The position numbers and the translations under genes are program-made. 64,000 bases of DNA, taken from assembly GCF_008122505.1 (NCBI RefSeq), contig NZ_VSSB01000002.1, positions 62,001-126,000 on the forward strand. The letters are read 5' to 3'. The notes below the pieces were generated by a model, which made no database searches, was not told the origin of the DNA, and worked only from the letters and a program-made list of their open reading frames with translations. Shown one piece after another: positions 63,075 to 64,000 of this stretch; position 1 is the first letter of the stretch; every line of letters starts with the position of its first letter. The DNA is from Agromyces mariniharenae. Lineage in GTDB: Bacteria; Actinomycetota; Actinomycetes; Actinomycetales; Microbacteriaceae.

Positions 63075-64000
63075 GTGGCCTCACTCGATACCTCCAAGTC
63101 CGTCGGTCGGAACATCGGTCGCGCATCGCGGCCCGAAGGCGCGGCACCCGTGGGTGCCGCGCAATCCGTGCGGACGTACGTGCTCGACACCTCGGTGCTC
63201 CTGTCGGATCCCCGGGCGCTGTTCCGCTTCGCCGAGCACGCGGTGGTCCTTCCCGTCGTCGTCATCACGGAGCTCGAGGCGAAGCGCAACGATCCCGAGA
63301 TCGGGTACTTCGCGCGCCAGTCGCTGCGCATCCTCGACGAGCTGCGCGTCGAGCACGAGCGGCTCGACTTCCCGATCCCGGTCGGCGAGGGCGGTTCGCT
63401 GCGAGTCGAGCTCAACCACTCGAGCCCATCGGTGCTCCCCAGCGGACTGCAGCTCGGCGACAACGACTCGCGCATCCTCGCGTGCGCCGCCAACCTCGCG
63501 AACGACGGCGTCGCCGTCACGGTGGTCTCGAAGGACCTGCCGCTGCGCGTGAAGGCCGCGTCGATCGGCCTCGACGCCCAGGAGTACCGCGCCGAGCTCG
63601 CGCCCGACTCCGGGTGGACCGGCATGGCCGAGCTCTCGCTCGGCTCGAACGACATGGCGAGGCTCTACGAGCACGAGCGGCTCGAGACGCGCGAGGTCGA
63701 GGCGCTGCCGGTCAACACGGGCCTCGTGATCCACTCCGAGCGCGGGTCGGCCCTCGGCCGCGTCGTCGGAGAGCACGAGGTGCGCCTCGTCCGCGGCGAC
63801 CGCGACATCTTCGGCGTGCACGGGCGCTCGGCCGAGCAGCGGCTCGCGATCGACCTGCTGCTCGACCCCGAGATCGGCATCCTCTCGCTCGGCGGGCGCG
63901 CCGGCACCGGCAAGTCGGCGCTCGCGCTGTGCGCGGGCCTCGAGATGGTGCTCGAGCGGCAGCAGCACAAGAAGATCATGGTGTTCCGCCCGCTCTACGC
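63075..64000 (+). CDS. PhoH family PIN-ATPase (PhoH2 type), N-terminal part; gene runs past the window
   Basis: At least 308 codons, open at the right edge. An N-terminal PIN RNase domain runs about residues 37-180, with acidic ligands in [47 protein letters not shown] and [14 protein letters not shown] linker and the PhoH ATPase domain follow, with Walker [23 protein letters not shown]-PhoH fusions (PhoH2) unwind and cut RNA. GTG 63075 has GGGCGGGAGCGG 3-14 bases upstream. A PHO-box-like pair lies upstream, which fits the family name but needs proof. Confidence 0.93.
   Translation, partial: MASLDTSKSVGRNIGRASRPEGAAPVGAAQSVRTYVLDTSVLLSDPRALFRFAEHAVVLPVVVITELEAKRNDPEIGYFARQSLRILDELRVEHERLDFPIPVGEGGSLRVELNHSSPSVLPSGLQLGDNDSRILACAANLANDGVAVTVVSKDLPLRVKAASIGLDAQEYRAELAPDSGWTGMAELSLGSNDMARLYEHERLETREVEALPVNTGLVIHSERGSALGRVVGEHEVRLVRGDRDIFGVHGRSAEQRLAIDLLLDPEIGILSLGGRAGTGKSALALCAGLEMVLERQQHKKIMVFRPLY

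Overview
The window is a 64 kb piece of a very GC-rich, densely coded actinobacterial chromosome. Gene content and style point to the family Microbacteriaceae, and an Agromyces-like genus is my best guess. The evidence is the order hisS / eno / FtsB-like / DUF501 / subtilase / NDH-2 / tRNA, several small proteins of a kind I know only from this family (MG-L--G--... KLRR-E proteins of the DUF7882 type), and constant use of the DNA word GGATGCCGCG / CGCGGCATCC in genes and between them. I see no phage, IS element, CRISPR array or rRNA. Almost all genes read as chromosomal and vertically inherited.

Layout. 1-8.2 kb is a housekeeping block: the end of hisS, a DUF559-type endonuclease-fold gene sitting between two copies of one hairpin element, eno, ftsB-like, DUF501, a secreted subtilase, ndh, and an odd tRNA with anticodon UAA. 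8.2-15.9 kb holds an APC/KimA-like permease, small Microbacteriaceae proteins (one frameshifted), a DUF6766 membrane protein with a 27-codon companion, and an envelope-stress style trio (hypothetical, holin-like DUF1469, DUF3618). 16.0-20.4 kb is a copper island: copA, a His-rich CopZ-like protein, csoR, DUF6153 and a DUF305 lipoprotein, with CsoR-type operators between the genes. A further perfect site of the same type lies before an MFS exporter at 22.9-24.4 kb.

24.7-35.6 kb looks like a dormancy or stress region. It has a tandem universal stress protein, a DevS/DevR-like GAF kinase and regulator with DosR-like boxes, a flavodoxin, two SHOCT membrane proteins flanking a large sulfatase, a carboxymuconolactone-decarboxylase-like protein, a MalT-like LuxR regulator and a small helical-bundle protein under an apparent PHO-box promoter. 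35.6-45.2 kb carries a glycosyltransferase/glycosidase pair, tandem AraC-type regulators, a FUSC protein, a CinA-type amidase, a serine-hydrolase-fold lipoprotein lacking its catalytic residues, and an NTF2-fold protein. 45.2-54.5 kb has Ppx/GppA, a tightly overlapping operon (TetR, MFS, PLP deaminase/aldolase, sugar-lactone/alditol oxidase), an ABC exporter with its TetR, LemA and an M48 protease. 54.6-64 kb returns to housekeeping: YcaQ-like glycosylase, AI-2E family transporter, threonine ammonia-lyase, greA, DUF4307, hemolysin III/TrhA, uppS, a class V aminotransferase and the start of phoH.

The best candidates for something new are these: the hairpin-flanked DUF559 gene; two near-identical leaderless promoters with PHO-box repeats, plus an inverted PHO-box pair before phoH; the class I tRNA with a leucine UAA anticodon; the apparent CsoR control of a drug-type exporter; and the beta-lactamase-fold pseudoenzyme. 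All database-level statements are from memory of protein families; nothing was searched.
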